A stretch of DNA of 15,711 nt from an uncultured Parabacteroides sp. (GCA_947074335.1 CAMTPG010000021.1:1-15711), one strand, 5' to 3'. Counted from the stretch's first letter, positions 6,938-15,210 are shown. Notes: generated by a model from the letters alone, not told the origin. Translations and numbers: made by a program.

Positions 6938-7699
6938 CTATGTATTATTTTCTTTTTCTTTTTTGCGCGGCAGATAATCGGGCTGAATATTTGTCATGCT
7001 GCTCCATAAGCTGTATCTGGCTTCGGGGTTGATGCCCTCCAGCTCTTTCACAATACGTTTGATATCAGAGCGGCTCGATCCCGATTCGTACGGACAGTTT
7101 TTGATCTGCTTTTTATAGGCCAGCCATTCGGCCATCCAGATCAGCTCTTTTTCTTCGAGCAGGCAGAGCGGGCGGATAATCGTCATATCAAATTTATCCA
7201 TTTTCAGCAACGGAGGCATGGTGCCGATGGCGCCCTGATGAATCATGTTCATCAACAGGGTTTCGATGATATCATCCTGATGATGCCCCAGCGCTATTTT
7301 ATTACACTGATGCTGTTTAGCCAGATCGAAAAGCGCCTTGCGGCGTGTCCAGGAGCAGAGAAAGCAGGGCGATTTACGTGTATCGGTCGAGGCATCGAAA
7401 GCGGTTTCGTGCACTACAAACGGCAGTCTGTACTGCTCGGCACGACTTTGCAGCCAGGCAATATCCGAATGATACGGAATGTTTTGCATCACAATATGTG
7501 CCACAACCACTTCGAATCGCGGATTGAATATTTTGGAACGGCGTCCCAGCAAATCAACCAGCGCCAGCGAGTCTTTTCCGCCCGAAAGGCCGATCAGGAT
7601 GCGATCGCCCGTTTCAATTAATCCATAATCGAAAATGGCCCGTTTAACCTTATCTTCAATCTTTTTAAATTGCAGTTCCTCCTGCGTTCGTTTACCCAT
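6938..7699 (-). CDS. ttcA: TtcA-like tRNA 2-thiocytidine(32) synthetase
   Basis: A 253-residue PP-loop ATPase. Known TtcA enzymes adenylate C32 in the anticodon loop of certain tRNAs and replace its oxygen with sulfur, using an oxygen-sensitive Fe-S cluster. The ATP pyrophosphatase P-loop is SGGKDS at residues 39-44. The CxxC pair is Cys112/Cys115 in SPCFLCSWTRRKAL, and a third cysteine (Cys202, KNCPYE) fits the cluster ligand of TtcA. GHHQDDIIETLLMN is the conserved second ATPase region. The protein is shorter than E. coli TtcA (311 residues) and lacks the zinc fingers of the TtuA/Ncs6 branch. The exact modified base is inferred from family. It is the first gene of a two-gene minus-strand unit and diverges from the propeller/NfeD/FloA operon across 90 bp. 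Confidence 0.85.
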   Translation of the reverse strand: MGKRTQEELQFKKIEDKVKRAIFDYGLIETGDRILIGLSGGKDSLALVDLLGRRSKIFNPRFEVVVAHIVMQNIPYHSDIAWLQSRAEQYRLPFVVHETAFDASTDTRKSPCFLCSWTRRKALFDLAKQHQCNKIALGHHQDDIIETLLMNMIHQGAIGTMPPLLKMDKFDMTIIRPLCLLEEKELIWMAEWLAYKKQIKNCPYESGSSRSDIKRIVKELEGINPEARYSLWSSMTNIQPDYLPRKKEKENNT

Positions 7700-7718
7700 A
7701 ATTGTTTGTTTACGGCAA

Positions 7719-7726
7719 CAAAATTA
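7719..7726 (-). promoter_or_regulatory. Bacteroidota -7 box for the ttcA/DUF486 unit
   Basis: On the minus strand this reads TAATTTTG, an exact fit to TAnnTTTG. Transcription would begin around 7712, giving a leader of roughly 13 nt to the ttcA ATG at 7699. No convincing TTTG -33 element is seen upstream. Confidence 0.5.
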
Positions 7727-7743
7727 CACATTTATCCGGCGAA

Positions 7744-7776
7744 TTGCATCGGCGTTTAAAAATATTATTATCTTTG
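7744..7776 (+). promoter_or_regulatory. Bacteroidota promoter for the propeller-NfeD-FloA operon
   Basis: A TATCTTTG -7 box (7769-7776) fits TAnnTTTG exactly. A TTG at 7744-7746, 22 bp upstream, can serve as the -33 element. The start would be near 7782. That leaves too little leader for an ATG at 7790 and favours the ATG at 7799 for the first gene. Confidence 0.55.
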
Positions 7777-7798
7777 AAATTGCATAAATATGGATACA

Positions 7799-9238
7799 AT
7801 GAAGTGGTTATCGAAAAAACTGTTTTATATACTGGGTTTAACCTTGTTATGCATCAGTGCACAGGCGCAGAGCCTGGCCGACGCTAAAAAGATGTACGAC
7901 GAAAAGCAATACGCCGAAGCGCTTCCCGTGTTTGAGAAGTTGGTGAAACAATCGCCATCCAATGCTTCTTATAACCTTTGGTATGGTGTTTGCTGCTACG
8001 AAACAGGTGATCTGGCAAATGCCGAAAAACACCTGAAAGTGGCTGTAAAACGCAAAACTCCCGAAGCTTATCCCTACATGGCCGATATTTATCAGAAAAC
8101 CTATCAGTTTGATGAGGCCGCCGATGTGCTCGACGATTATATTGCTCTGCTGAGTAAAAAGAAACAGGATACAGAAGCGGCCGAAGAGCTGCTGGATCGT
8201 GCCACGGATGCCCGGCGACTGATGGAGCGTGTGGAAGATGTGCAGATCATCGACAGCATGGTGGTAAACAAAAACGATTTCCTTTCGGTCTATGTATTGA
8301 GCGAGGAGAGTGGTTCGCTACAACCTTTTCAGCAATTTTTTAATTCGCGCAAACCGGTTTACTCGTCGGTTTATATGAATCAGAAAGGCGATAAAATCTA
8401 TTACGCATTGCCGGCCGACAGCGGTCAGTATGCCTTGTATAACCAGTCGCGACTGATGGACGACTGGGGCGATGAGGAACAAACCCTGATCGGAACCGAC
8501 GAAACGGCCGACGAGAATTTCCCCTTTATGCTCTCCGATGGCGTTACGCTTTATTTCAGTTCTACCGGCAACGGTTCGATTGGCGGTTACGACCTTTTTG
8601 CCACCCGCTACAACATCAACTCGAATGCTTATCTGGCACCCGAACAACTGGGCATGCCTTTTAATTCGCCCTACAACGACTATATGCTGGTGATTGATGA
8701 GGTGAAAAATCTGGGCTGGTTTGTTTCGGATCGTTTTCAGCCCGAAGGTAAAGTCTGTGTTTATCTGTTCATTCCCAATCCCGACCGCAAGCGGGTGGAA
8801 AGCGAAGATATTGCCTACAAACGCAGTCGCGCCATGATCAGCTCGATCGAAGAATCGTGGAAACCGGATACCGATTATGCGGCACTTATCCGGTTGTCGC
8901 GTCAGGAAATTCCGTATGGCAACAAACAGAAAGACCGTGAGTTTGTGTTCATTGTCAACGATGATCAGATCTATTACAAACTCAGCGAAATAAAGAGTCC
9001 CGAAGCCCGCTCATTCTACGAAAAAGTGATTGCCACCGGCAAACAGATTCAGACCACGGAGAGCCGCCTCGACGAACTGCGCAACACCTATGCCAAAGCA
9101 TCGGGTGCACAAAAACAACAATTAACAAGCAGCATTCTGCAGACCGAATCCCAGCTTAGTCAGCTCCGTGAACAGCTCGAGCAGCTGGAGAAAAAGGCCC
9201 GCAATGCCGAAATACTTTATATGAATAAACGAAAATGA
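7799..9238 (+). CDS. Exported TPR / WD40-like (PD40) propeller / coiled-coil protein
   Basis: A 479-residue protein from the ATG at 7799. An in-frame ATG at 7790 would add MDT, but the 7799 start gives a cleaner signal peptide (MKWLSKKLFYILGLTLLCISAQA, likely cut before QS) and more room after the promoter. Residues ~25-125 form TPR helices (YDEKQYAEALPVFEKL, GDLANAEKHLKVAVK, YQFDEAADVLDDYI). Residues ~185-325 hold propeller-like motifs including LYFSSTGNGSIGGYDLFATR, as in PorE/OmpA-type Bacteroidota proteins, but no OmpA domain follows. The C-terminal ~75 residues are a Gln/Glu/Leu coiled coil. It is probably periplasmic. Its stop overlaps the nfeD start (ATGA), so translation is coupled. 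A scaffold or partner role for NfeD/FloA is an inference from this context. Confidence 0.82.
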   Translation: MKWLSKKLFYILGLTLLCISAQAQSLADAKKMYDEKQYAEALPVFEKLVKQSPSNASYNLWYGVCCYETGDLANAEKHLKVAVKRKTPEAYPYMADIYQKTYQFDEAADVLDDYIALLSKKKQDTEAAEELLDRATDARRLMERVEDVQIIDSMVVNKNDFLSVYVLSEESGSLQPFQQFFNSRKPVYSSVYMNQKGDKIYYALPADSGQYALYNQSRLMDDWGDEEQTLIGTDETADENFPFMLSDGVTLYFSSTGNGSIGGYDLFATRYNINSNAYLAPEQLGMPFNSPYNDYMLVIDEVKNLGWFVSDRFQPEGKVCVYLFIPNPDRKRVESEDIAYKRSRAMISSIEESWKPDTDYAALIRLSRQEIPYGNKQKDREFVFIVNDDQIYYKLSEIKSPEARSFYEKVIATGKQIQTTESRLDELRNTYAKASGAQKQQLTSSILQTESQLSQLREQLEQLEKKARNAEILYMNKRK

Positions 9239-9711
9239 TTGTAGAAACAATTTTTATCATCTTCTTTATGGTGATAGCCATCGTGCTGATCCTGTTGGAG
9301 ATATTTTTACTTCCCGGCATGATTGCCGGTATTGCCGGACTGGTTTTTGCCACCGGCAGCCTGATCTATGCTTATATGCTGGACCCGCGACTGGGCAACT
9401 GGACACTGATCGTCTCGGCGGTTGTCTTTATCGGCTCCTTTTTCTGGCTGATGCGCAGAAAATCGTTTCGCAGGGTAGCACTGAATAAGGATGTTGATTC
9501 GAAACTGGTATCGAGCCGCGATCTCGGCATTAATCCCGGCGACGAAGGCATCACCCTTTCGCGGCTGGCGCCTATCGGCAAAGCACGCATCAAAGGTGTT
9601 GTTGTGGAGGCAAAAGCCCTCGATGAGCTGATCAACGAGAATACACCGATAGAAGTAACACGTGTAGACGGCTACAATGTTATTGTAAAGAAAATCAGAA
9701 AAAACAAATAA
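9235..9711 (+). CDS. Short NfeD-family membrane protein
   Basis: A 158-residue NfeD protein of the short type, without the N-terminal ClpP-like protease domain. Three hydrophobic segments cover residues ~4-25, 27-48 and 55-73, followed by a basic stretch (MRRKSFRR). Residues ~100-155 form the OB-fold NfeD domain, with GDEGITLSRLAPIGKARIKG and a C-terminal GYNVIVKKI. NfeD proteins are classically encoded beside SPFH/flotillin genes and are thought to bind them at the membrane. The gene overlaps the upstream propeller gene by 4 bp and lies 20 bp before floA, which fits that partnership. Confidence 0.92.
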   Translation: MIVETIFIIFFMVIAIVLILLEIFLLPGMIAGIAGLVFATGSLIYAYMLDPRLGNWTLIVSAVVFIGSFFWLMRRKSFRRVALNKDVDSKLVSSRDLGINPGDEGITLSRLAPIGKARIKGVVVEAKALDELINENTPIEVTRVDGYNVIVKKIRKNK

Positions 9712-9731
9712 TCACTCTTAATATTTGAAAC

Positions 9732-10727
9732 ATGGATTTTAATGTTATTCCGATTGCACTAATCGGAGCCGTAGTCATTCTTTTGGCTATTTTCTTTTAC
9801 TATGTTCCATTCCTGCTGTGGATTTCAGCTAAGGTGTCGGGGGTAAATATTTCGCTGGTGCAGCTCTTTTTGATGCGCATCCGTAAAGTGCCTCCTTACA
9901 TCATCACCCGTGCGATGATTGAAGCTCACAAAGCAGGATTGAAGTCATTAACCCGCGACGAACTCGAAGCGCACTACCTGGCCGGCGGTCATGTGGAGAA
10001 GGTGGTTCACGCGCTTGTTTCCGCATCGAAAGCCAATATCGATCTGCCATTTCAGATGGCAACCGCGATCGACCTGGCCGGACGTGATGTGTTTCAGGCC
10101 GTGCAGATGTCGGTAAATCCGAAAGTGATCGACACGCCTCCCGTTACAGCCGTAGCCAAAGATGGTATTCAGCTCATCGCCAAAGCACGCGTTACCGTGC
10201 GTGCCAACATCAAACAATTGGTGGGTGGTGCCGGCGAAGAAACCATTCTGGCACGTGTAGGCGAGGGGATTGTATCTTCGATCGGTTCTTCTCTAAACCA
10301 CAAAACCGTACTCGAAAATCCGGATTCTATCTCGAAGCTGGTGCTTCGTAAAGGATTGGATGCCGGAACAGCTTTCGAAATTCTTTCGATCGATATCGCC
10401 GATATCGATATAGGTAAAAATATCGGTGCCTTCCTGCAAATGGATCAGGCCCAGGCTGATAAGAATATCGCCCAGGCAAAAGCCGAAGAGCGTCGTGCCA
10501 TGGCCGTTGCCATTGAGCAGGAGATGAAAGCCAAAGCGCAGGAAGCCCGCGCCAAAGTAATCGAAGCCGAAGCCGAAGTGCCTAAAGCCATGGCCGAAGC
10601 CTTCCGCAACGGCAATCTGGGAATCATGGATTATTATAAAATGAAAAATATTGAGGCCGATACCGGTATGCGCGAATCAATTGCGAAACCTGCACAACAC
10701 GGACCGGCAAAACCCATTAAAGAATAA
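9732..10727 (+). CDS. floA: Flotillin-like protein FloA (SPFH domain)
   Basis: A 331-residue FloA/UPF0365 protein, the usual length. It scaffolds functional membrane microdomains and affects membrane fluidity. An N-terminal membrane segment covers residues ~6-28. The SPFH/PHB domain covers ~30-230, with family landmarks such as RKVPPYIITRAMIEAHKAGL, VDTPPV-like IDTPPVTAVAKDGI and LDAGTAFEILSIDIADIDIG. An Ala/Glu/Lys-rich coiled coil follows (~235-290), ending in EAEAEVPKAMAEAFRNGNLG. It stands directly downstream of nfeD, as in many bacteria, and a nucleoside phosphorylase begins 3 bases after its stop. Confidence 0.96.
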   Translation: MDFNVIPIALIGAVVILLAIFFYYVPFLLWISAKVSGVNISLVQLFLMRIRKVPPYIITRAMIEAHKAGLKSLTRDELEAHYLAGGHVEKVVHALVSASKANIDLPFQMATAIDLAGRDVFQAVQMSVNPKVIDTPPVTAVAKDGIQLIAKARVTVRANIKQLVGGAGEETILARVGEGIVSSIGSSLNHKTVLENPDSISKLVLRKGLDAGTAFEILSIDIADIDIGKNIGAFLQMDQAQADKNIAQAKAEERRAMAVAIEQEMKAKAQEARAKVIEAEAEVPKAMAEAFRNGNLGIMDYYKMKNIEADTGMRESIAKPAQHGPAKPIKE

Positions 10728-10730
10728 CAT

Positions 10731-11594
10731 ATGATTGCTTCGTCCGAACTGATTATCCATGAAGATGGCAGTGTGTTTCACCTGCATCTCAAGCCGGAAC
10801 AGCTGGCCGACCGCATTGTGCTGGTTGGCGATCCGGATCGTGTAACTACCGTTGCCTCTTACTTCGACAGCATCAGCTGCGAAGTGTCGAGTCGGGAGTT
10901 TCATACCATCACCGGTATGTATAAAGGAAAAGCGATAACGGCTGTCTCGCATGGCATCGGAACGGACAACATTGATATTGTGCTCAATGAGCTGGATGCG
11001 CTGGCGAATATTGATTTCGCCACGCGCACCATTAAACCTGAATTCCGACAGCTTACGCTGGTGCGTGTGGGCACATCGGGCGGATTGCAACCGTCTGTGC
11101 CTGTGGGCTCGTATGTGGCGGCTCAGCAATCGATCGGATTCGACGGCGTGATCTATTTCTATGCCGGCACCGAACGCATTCGCGACCGCGATTTCGAACA
11201 GGCACTGATTAAACAGCTCGACTGGCAGATAGACGGATTGAAGCCCTATGTGGTTTCGGCCGATCCTTCGCTGATCGAACAAATCACGAAGCAGGATATC
11301 CAACGCGGCGTAACCATTGCCGCCAACGGATTTTACGGTCCGCAAGGCCGCACACTGCGTCTGCCGCTGGCCGATCCGGAGCTGAATGCAAAAATTCGGC
11401 AATTCAGTTTCAGAGATCAACGCATTACCAATTTCGAGATGGAAAGTTCATCGCTTGCCGGACTGGCTGCTTTGATGGGGCATCGCGCCATGACCGTTTG
11501 CTGTATTATAGCCGGCCGGGTGGATAACCGCATGAATACAGCTTATCAGGGCACAATGACCGGATTGATCGAAACCGTGCTCGATCGAATTTAA
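10731..11594 (+). CDS. Nucleoside phosphorylase (uridine phosphorylase-like)
   Basis: A 287-residue member of the PNP/UDP phosphorylase family, which splits nucleosides with phosphate into base and ribose-1-phosphate. The phosphate-binding motif GDPDRV is at residues 33-38. SHGIGTDNIDI and RVGTSGGLQ follow, and the ribose-binding FEMESSSLA has Glu236 and Glu238. It is longer than E. coli Udp (253 residues), mainly by an N-terminal extension (IIHEDGSVFHLHL) and a mid insert. Uridine is the likeliest substrate, but purine or deoxy-substrates cannot be excluded. It starts 3 bases after floA and is probably the last gene of that operon. A bidirectional terminator follows about 50 bp downstream. 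Confidence 0.88.
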   Translation: MIASSELIIHEDGSVFHLHLKPEQLADRIVLVGDPDRVTTVASYFDSISCEVSSREFHTITGMYKGKAITAVSHGIGTDNIDIVLNELDALANIDFATRTIKPEFRQLTLVRVGTSGGLQPSVPVGSYVAAQQSIGFDGVIYFYAGTERIRDRDFEQALIKQLDWQIDGLKPYVVSADPSLIEQITKQDIQRGVTIAANGFYGPQGRTLRLPLADPELNAKIRQFSFRDQRITNFEMESSSLAGLAALMGHRAMTVCCIIAGRVDNRMNTAYQGTMTGLIETVLDRI

Positions 11595-11642
11595 AGGAAA
11601 GGCTGCTGCGGAAAAACAGGCATCATAAACCGGTTCATACAG

Positions 11643-11686
11643 AAAAGAGGCTGTCGTAACTTATCTTGTTCGACAGCCTCTTTTTT
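11643..11686. terminator. Bidirectional intrinsic terminator
   Basis: GAGGCTGTCG (11647-11656) pairs perfectly with CGACAGCCTC (11671-11680). It is flanked by an A-run (11643-11646) and a T-run (11681-11686), so the stem works on either strand. AAC and GTT inside the loop can add three pairs. It lies between the convergent phosphorylase and nitroreductase genes. Confidence 0.92.
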
Positions 11687-11764
11687 AATCAAAACAGATG
11701 CGCAAAGCCGATGTATAAAATATATCGATGTTTTCTAAAATATCGAATGCCGGAAAATGCCTGC

Positions 11765-12514
11765 TTATGTATCTGCCAGGAAGCCCTGATCTTGCAGCAC
11801 TTTCAGTAAAACGGCCGAAAAGTGCTCGTTGTTGGCTTTTGTATAGCGCACATCGGTAAAAACCTGTGCCAGTGTTTCTTTTTTATTTTCTTCCACAAAC
11901 CGGATATTGGCTTCGAGCGCCTCTTTGTCGGCATACAGACGATTGATATCATCGGCCGTATAATCCTGATAAGTTTCGGTATGCAAAATGGCATCCAGCG
12001 GCAAACGTTCGGGCTGTTCGGGCAATCCGTCCGGATAACCCACGGTAATTGTGGTTACGGGAACAACCAGCTGCGGCAATTCGAGCGCTTTAATAATCTG
12101 ATCGGCATTGTAGGTGGTTGTGCCCAGATAGCAGATGCCCAAACCTTCGGCTTCGGCCGCCGTACAGAAATTTTGTGCAAACAGCATGGAATCGATCACT
12201 GCGGCCATAAAGGTCTGCAGATTACCGAAACCGGCTTCGGCCCGGCGTTGCTCTGCCCATTTTACAAACCGGTTGGCATCGGCACAAAAAGTTAATACCA
12301 CAGGAGCCTGCGTTACCATCGGCTGGTTGAAATGTGCCGGAGCCAGTTTGGCTTTGGCAGCAGCATCGCGCGTTTGCACTACGCTGTATAACTGCATATT
12401 GCCCGTGTTTGAGGCGCGGGCGGCGATCGTTAATAATTCGCGCAATAGTTTTTCGGGAACCGGCTCGTCCGTATATTTACGGATGGTGCGTCTGCGTTTC
12501 ATCTTTTCCAACAT
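11765..12514 (-). CDS. NfsA-like nitroreductase family protein (FMN oxidoreductase)
   Basis: A flavin-dependent NAD(P)H oxidoreductase of the nitroreductase fold. The N-terminus has the FMN-phosphate-binding pattern RRRTIRKYTDEPVPEKLL, then ARASNTGNMQLYSVV, and a central GLGICYLGTT, all typical of the NfsA/Frp-like branch. The C-terminal ~60 residues (YTADDINRLYADKE... through ARYTK-like VRYTKANNEHFS) form the usual helical extension. The open frame runs to a TTG at 12520, but the first ATG is at 12514, giving 249 residues; another ATG lies at 12502. I chose 12514 because it leaves a leader of about 20 nt from the promoter box at 12542-12549. The physiological substrate is unknown. Confidence 0.88.
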   Translation of the reverse strand: MLEKMKRRRTIRKYTDEPVPEKLLRELLTIAARASNTGNMQLYSVVQTRDAAAKAKLAPAHFNQPMVTQAPVVLTFCADANRFVKWAEQRRAEAGFGNLQTFMAAVIDSMLFAQNFCTAAEAEGLGICYLGTTTYNADQIIKALELPQLVVPVTTITVGYPDGLPEQPERLPLDAILHTETYQDYTADDINRLYADKEALEANIRFVEENKKETLAQVFTDVRYTKANNEHFSAVLLKVLQDQGFLADT

Positions 12515-12541
12515 AATCAAAACTCTTTACTGGTTGTGATG

Positions 12542-12549
12542 CAAATATA
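12542..12549 (-). promoter_or_regulatory. Bacteroidota -7 box for the nitroreductase gene
   Basis: The minus strand reads TATATTTG, an exact TAnnTTTG match, 28 bp upstream of the ATG at 12514. No clear TTTG -33 element is visible. Confidence 0.5.
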
Positions 12550-12641
12550 AATGAAAAAGCGGTTTCAGCCTCTATTCGGGAGCGGCGAATTCTGAGGATC
12601 TGCTTTTTTGCGAACCGCATCGGATTTTAAAAATGAATCGT

Positions 12642-12649
12642 TACCTTTG
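12642..12649 (+). promoter_or_regulatory. Bacteroidota -7 box for the DUF362-mnmE operon
   Basis: TACCTTTG fits TAnnTTTG exactly and lies 26 bp before the ATG at 12676. A TTTG at 12607-12610 is too far away (31-bp spacer) to be a standard -33 element, so support rests on the -7 box and its position. Confidence 0.45.
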
Positions 12650-12675
12650 TCTGTCATCAACCAATAACAGTACAC

Positions 12676-13794
12676 ATGTCGAAAGTTTATTTTACCAATT
12701 TGCGCACAACGCCTACAAGCAATCTGCTTGATAAAATGGAGCGTGTAATTAAACGTGCAGGTCTTGAACAAATCGATTTGAAAAATCAGTTTGTTGCCAT
12801 CAAAATTCATTTTGGCGAACCGGGAAATCTGGCTTATATCCGTCCCAACTATGCGGCACGCGTAGCCGTGCTGTTGCGCAATCTGGGTGCAAAACCTTTC
12901 CTGACAGACTGTAATACGCTTTATTCGGGGCGTCGTGCCAATGCGGTAGATCATCTGCAAAGTGCCATGGAGAACGGATTTAATCCCATCTCGGCCAAAT
13001 GCGATGTGATTATTGCCGACGGATTAAAAGGTACGGATTGCCGCGAAATCGAAATCAATGGCGAATATTGTAAGGCGCCTAAAATCGGAACAGCCATTGC
13101 CGATGCCGATGTGATCATCTCGATGAATCATTTCAAAGGACATGAGCAGTCGGGTTTCGGCGGAGCCCTGAAAAATCTCGGCATGGGTTGTGCCAGTGTG
13201 GCAGGCAAACTCGAACTGCACAGTGCTTCGCAGCCCCGCATTGATCTGAATCATTGCACAGGCTGTAATATTTGTGTGAAAAACTGCCGGCACGATGCGG
13301 TTCATCTCAATGCTTCGCGCAAAGCCGAAATTGATTACACCAAATGTGTGGGCTGCGGCCAGTGCGTTGCGCTTTGTCAGTACGACGGTGCTGTGATGGG
13401 AGCGGGCGATACTTCCGAACGACTCAATTATAAGATTGCCGAATATACACAGGCGGTGTTGCTGAATAAGCCTCATTTTCACATCAGCTTTATCATGAAT
13501 GTTTCGCCCGAATGTGATTGCTGGAACCATAATGACGCCGCCATTGTTCCCGATTTGGGAATTGCTGCTTCATTCGATCCCGTGGCTCTTGATAAAGCCT
13601 GTGTGGATATGGTAACCCGCGCACCTGTTCTGGCTACCAATAACTGTCTGGCCGGTAAATCGATACATGGCGGACATTTCGAAGATTGCGATAAATTCCA
13701 TCTGCTGCATCCCGATACCAACTGGCAGGCCGGTTTGGAACATGCCGAAAAAATAGGCATCGGCCAGCAGGAATACGAACTTATAACTGTATAA
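12676..13794 (+). CDS. DUF362 domain protein with two [4Fe-4S] ferredoxin motifs
   Basis: A 372-residue iron-sulfur protein. The first ~185 residues are a DUF362 domain, with landmarks VAIKIHFGEPGN, DCNTLYSGRR and SMNHFKGHEQSGFGGALKNLGMG. A bacterial 2x[4Fe-4S] ferredoxin segment follows. The first set is Cys194, 197, 200 and 204 (CTGCNICVKNC). The second is Cys224, 227, 230 and 234 (CVGCGQCVALC). DUF362 resumes after it, with SPECDCW, DPVALDKACVD and a C-terminal LEHAEKIGIG. No signal peptide is seen, so it is cytoplasmic. The family is common in anaerobes and its reaction is not established. An electron-transfer or Fe-S role is inferred from the clusters. The stop is one base before the mnmE ATG, implying translational coupling. 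Confidence 0.92.
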   Translation: MSKVYFTNLRTTPTSNLLDKMERVIKRAGLEQIDLKNQFVAIKIHFGEPGNLAYIRPNYAARVAVLLRNLGAKPFLTDCNTLYSGRRANAVDHLQSAMENGFNPISAKCDVIIADGLKGTDCREIEINGEYCKAPKIGTAIADADVIISMNHFKGHEQSGFGGALKNLGMGCASVAGKLELHSASQPRIDLNHCTGCNICVKNCRHDAVHLNASRKAEIDYTKCVGCGQCVALCQYDGAVMGAGDTSERLNYKIAEYTQAVLLNKPHFHISFIMNVSPECDCWNHNDAAIVPDLGIAASFDPVALDKACVDMVTRAPVLATNNCLAGKSIHGGHFEDCDKFHLLHPDTNWQAGLEHAEKIGIGQQEYELITV

Positions 13795-13795
13795 C

Positions 13796-15181
13796 ATGAA
13801 TACAACCATTTGTGCCATATCTACAGCTCCCGGTGCGGGCGGCGTTGCAATGATCCGCGTTTCAGGACCCGGCGCCATCGCCATTTGCAATACCTGTTTT
13901 AAACCGCTTGTTGCCGGCAAAGATTTGTTGAGTCAGAAAGCCTATACCCTGCGTTACGGCACCATTTGTCGCGGCGATGAAGCTATCGACGATGTGCTGG
14001 CGGCCGTATTTCGTGCGCCTCATTCGTTTACCGGCGAAGATACGGTAGAAATAACCTGTCACGGTTCGGTTTACATCCAGCAGCAAATCCTGCAACTGCT
14101 TATCGAAGCGGGCTGTAAAAATGCGCTGCCCGGCGAGTTTACCCAGCGCGCCTTTATGAATGGCAAAATGGATTTAAGTCAGGCCGAAGCCGTAGCCGAT
14201 CTCATCGCCTCCACTTCGGCCGGTCAGCACAGGCTGGCACTCAACCAGATGCGCGGCGGTTTTAGTAACGAGCTCAAAACGTTGCGTGAGCAACTGCTGC
14301 ATATTACTTCGCTGATGGAGCTGGAGCTGGATTTCAGCGATCACGAAGAGCTGGAATTTGCCGACCGCTCTGAACTGAGCCGTCTGGCAGATCATATAGA
14401 GACGGTTATCTCGCGACTGGCCAACTCCTTCAGTGTGGGCAATGCCATCAAAAACGGAATTCCGGTTGCCATCATCGGCGAAACCAATGCCGGCAAATCC
14501 ACACTGCTCAATGCGCTGCTCAACGAAGAGAAAGCCATTGTAAGTGATATTCACGGCACAACCCGCGATGTGATCGAAGACACCATGAATCTGCGCGGCA
14601 TGCTGTTCCGCTTTATCGATACGGCCGGCATCCGCGAAACCCGCGATGCCATCGAAACCATCGGTATCGAACGCACCTTCCGGAAATTAAGCCAGGCCGA
14701 TATTGTGCTCTGGATCATCGATGCCACACAAGCCGCTCATCAATATGCGCAGCTTGCCGAAACCATTTTGCCGCTTTGCCGGGACAAAGCACTTATTCTG
14801 GTGTTTAACAAAGCCGATCTGCTCCACGATCCGGATCTTCTGCAAACCCTGCAGATTCCCGAAACCATCAAAACCATTCTCATTTCGGCCAAAGATAAAT
14901 CCGGCATCGACCGCCTCGAAACGCTGCTGGTCGATACGGCTGCACTGCCATCCGTTTCCCAATCGGATGTCATTGTTACGAATGCCCGCCATTACGAAGC
15001 ACTTATCCGTGCCCGCGAATCTATTGATCGCGTTCGTGAAGGCCTCACAAACAATCTCTCCGGCGATTTTATCTCGCAGGATTTAAGAGAATGCATCTTC
15101 CATCTCTCGGATATTGTGGGCGAGGTAACAACGGATCAGGTGCTGGGGAATATATTTGAGAAGTTTTGTATTGGGAAATAA
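13796..15181 (+). CDS. mnmE: tRNA uridine-5-carboxymethylaminomethyl(34) modification GTPase MnmE
   Basis: MnmE (TrmE) works with MnmG to install the cmnm5 group on wobble U34 of tRNAs. At 461 residues it is full length. The N-terminal tetrahydrofolate-binding domain carries TICAISTAPGAGGVAMIRVSG and the PGEFTQRAFMNGKMDL signature. The inserted G domain has its P-loop at residues 228-236 (GETNAGKST), a G2 region in DIHGTTRDV, G3 DTAG at 275-278 and G4 NKAD at 338-341. The C-terminus is the invariant CIGK, with the catalytic Cys458. It is cotranscribed with the DUF362 gene one base upstream. MnmG is not in the window. Confidence 0.97.
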   Translation: MNTTICAISTAPGAGGVAMIRVSGPGAIAICNTCFKPLVAGKDLLSQKAYTLRYGTICRGDEAIDDVLAAVFRAPHSFTGEDTVEITCHGSVYIQQQILQLLIEAGCKNALPGEFTQRAFMNGKMDLSQAEAVADLIASTSAGQHRLALNQMRGGFSNELKTLREQLLHITSLMELELDFSDHEELEFADRSELSRLADHIETVISRLANSFSVGNAIKNGIPVAIIGETNAGKSTLLNALLNEEKAIVSDIHGTTRDVIEDTMNLRGMLFRFIDTAGIRETRDAIETIGIERTFRKLSQADIVLWIIDATQAAHQYAQLAETILPLCRDKALILVFNKADLLHDPDLLQTLQIPETIKTILISAKDKSGIDRLETLLVDTAALPSVSQSDVIVTNARHYEALIRARESIDRVREGLTNNLSGDFISQDLRECIFHLSDIVGEVTTDQVLGNIFEKFCIGK

Positions 15182-15210
15182 ATAGCAGATAAAATAGACA
15201 ATAATAGATT

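Noticed and set aside
12515..12520. TTG start for the nitroreductase at 12520
   Set aside because: It would add only two residues ahead of an ATG at 12514, which is better placed relative to the promoter box.
14477..14503. MnmE P-loop GETNAGKST lacking the usual Pro as a possible defect
   Set aside because: As I recall, Bacteroidales MnmE proteins commonly have GETN here, and all other GTPase motifs and CIGK are intact.
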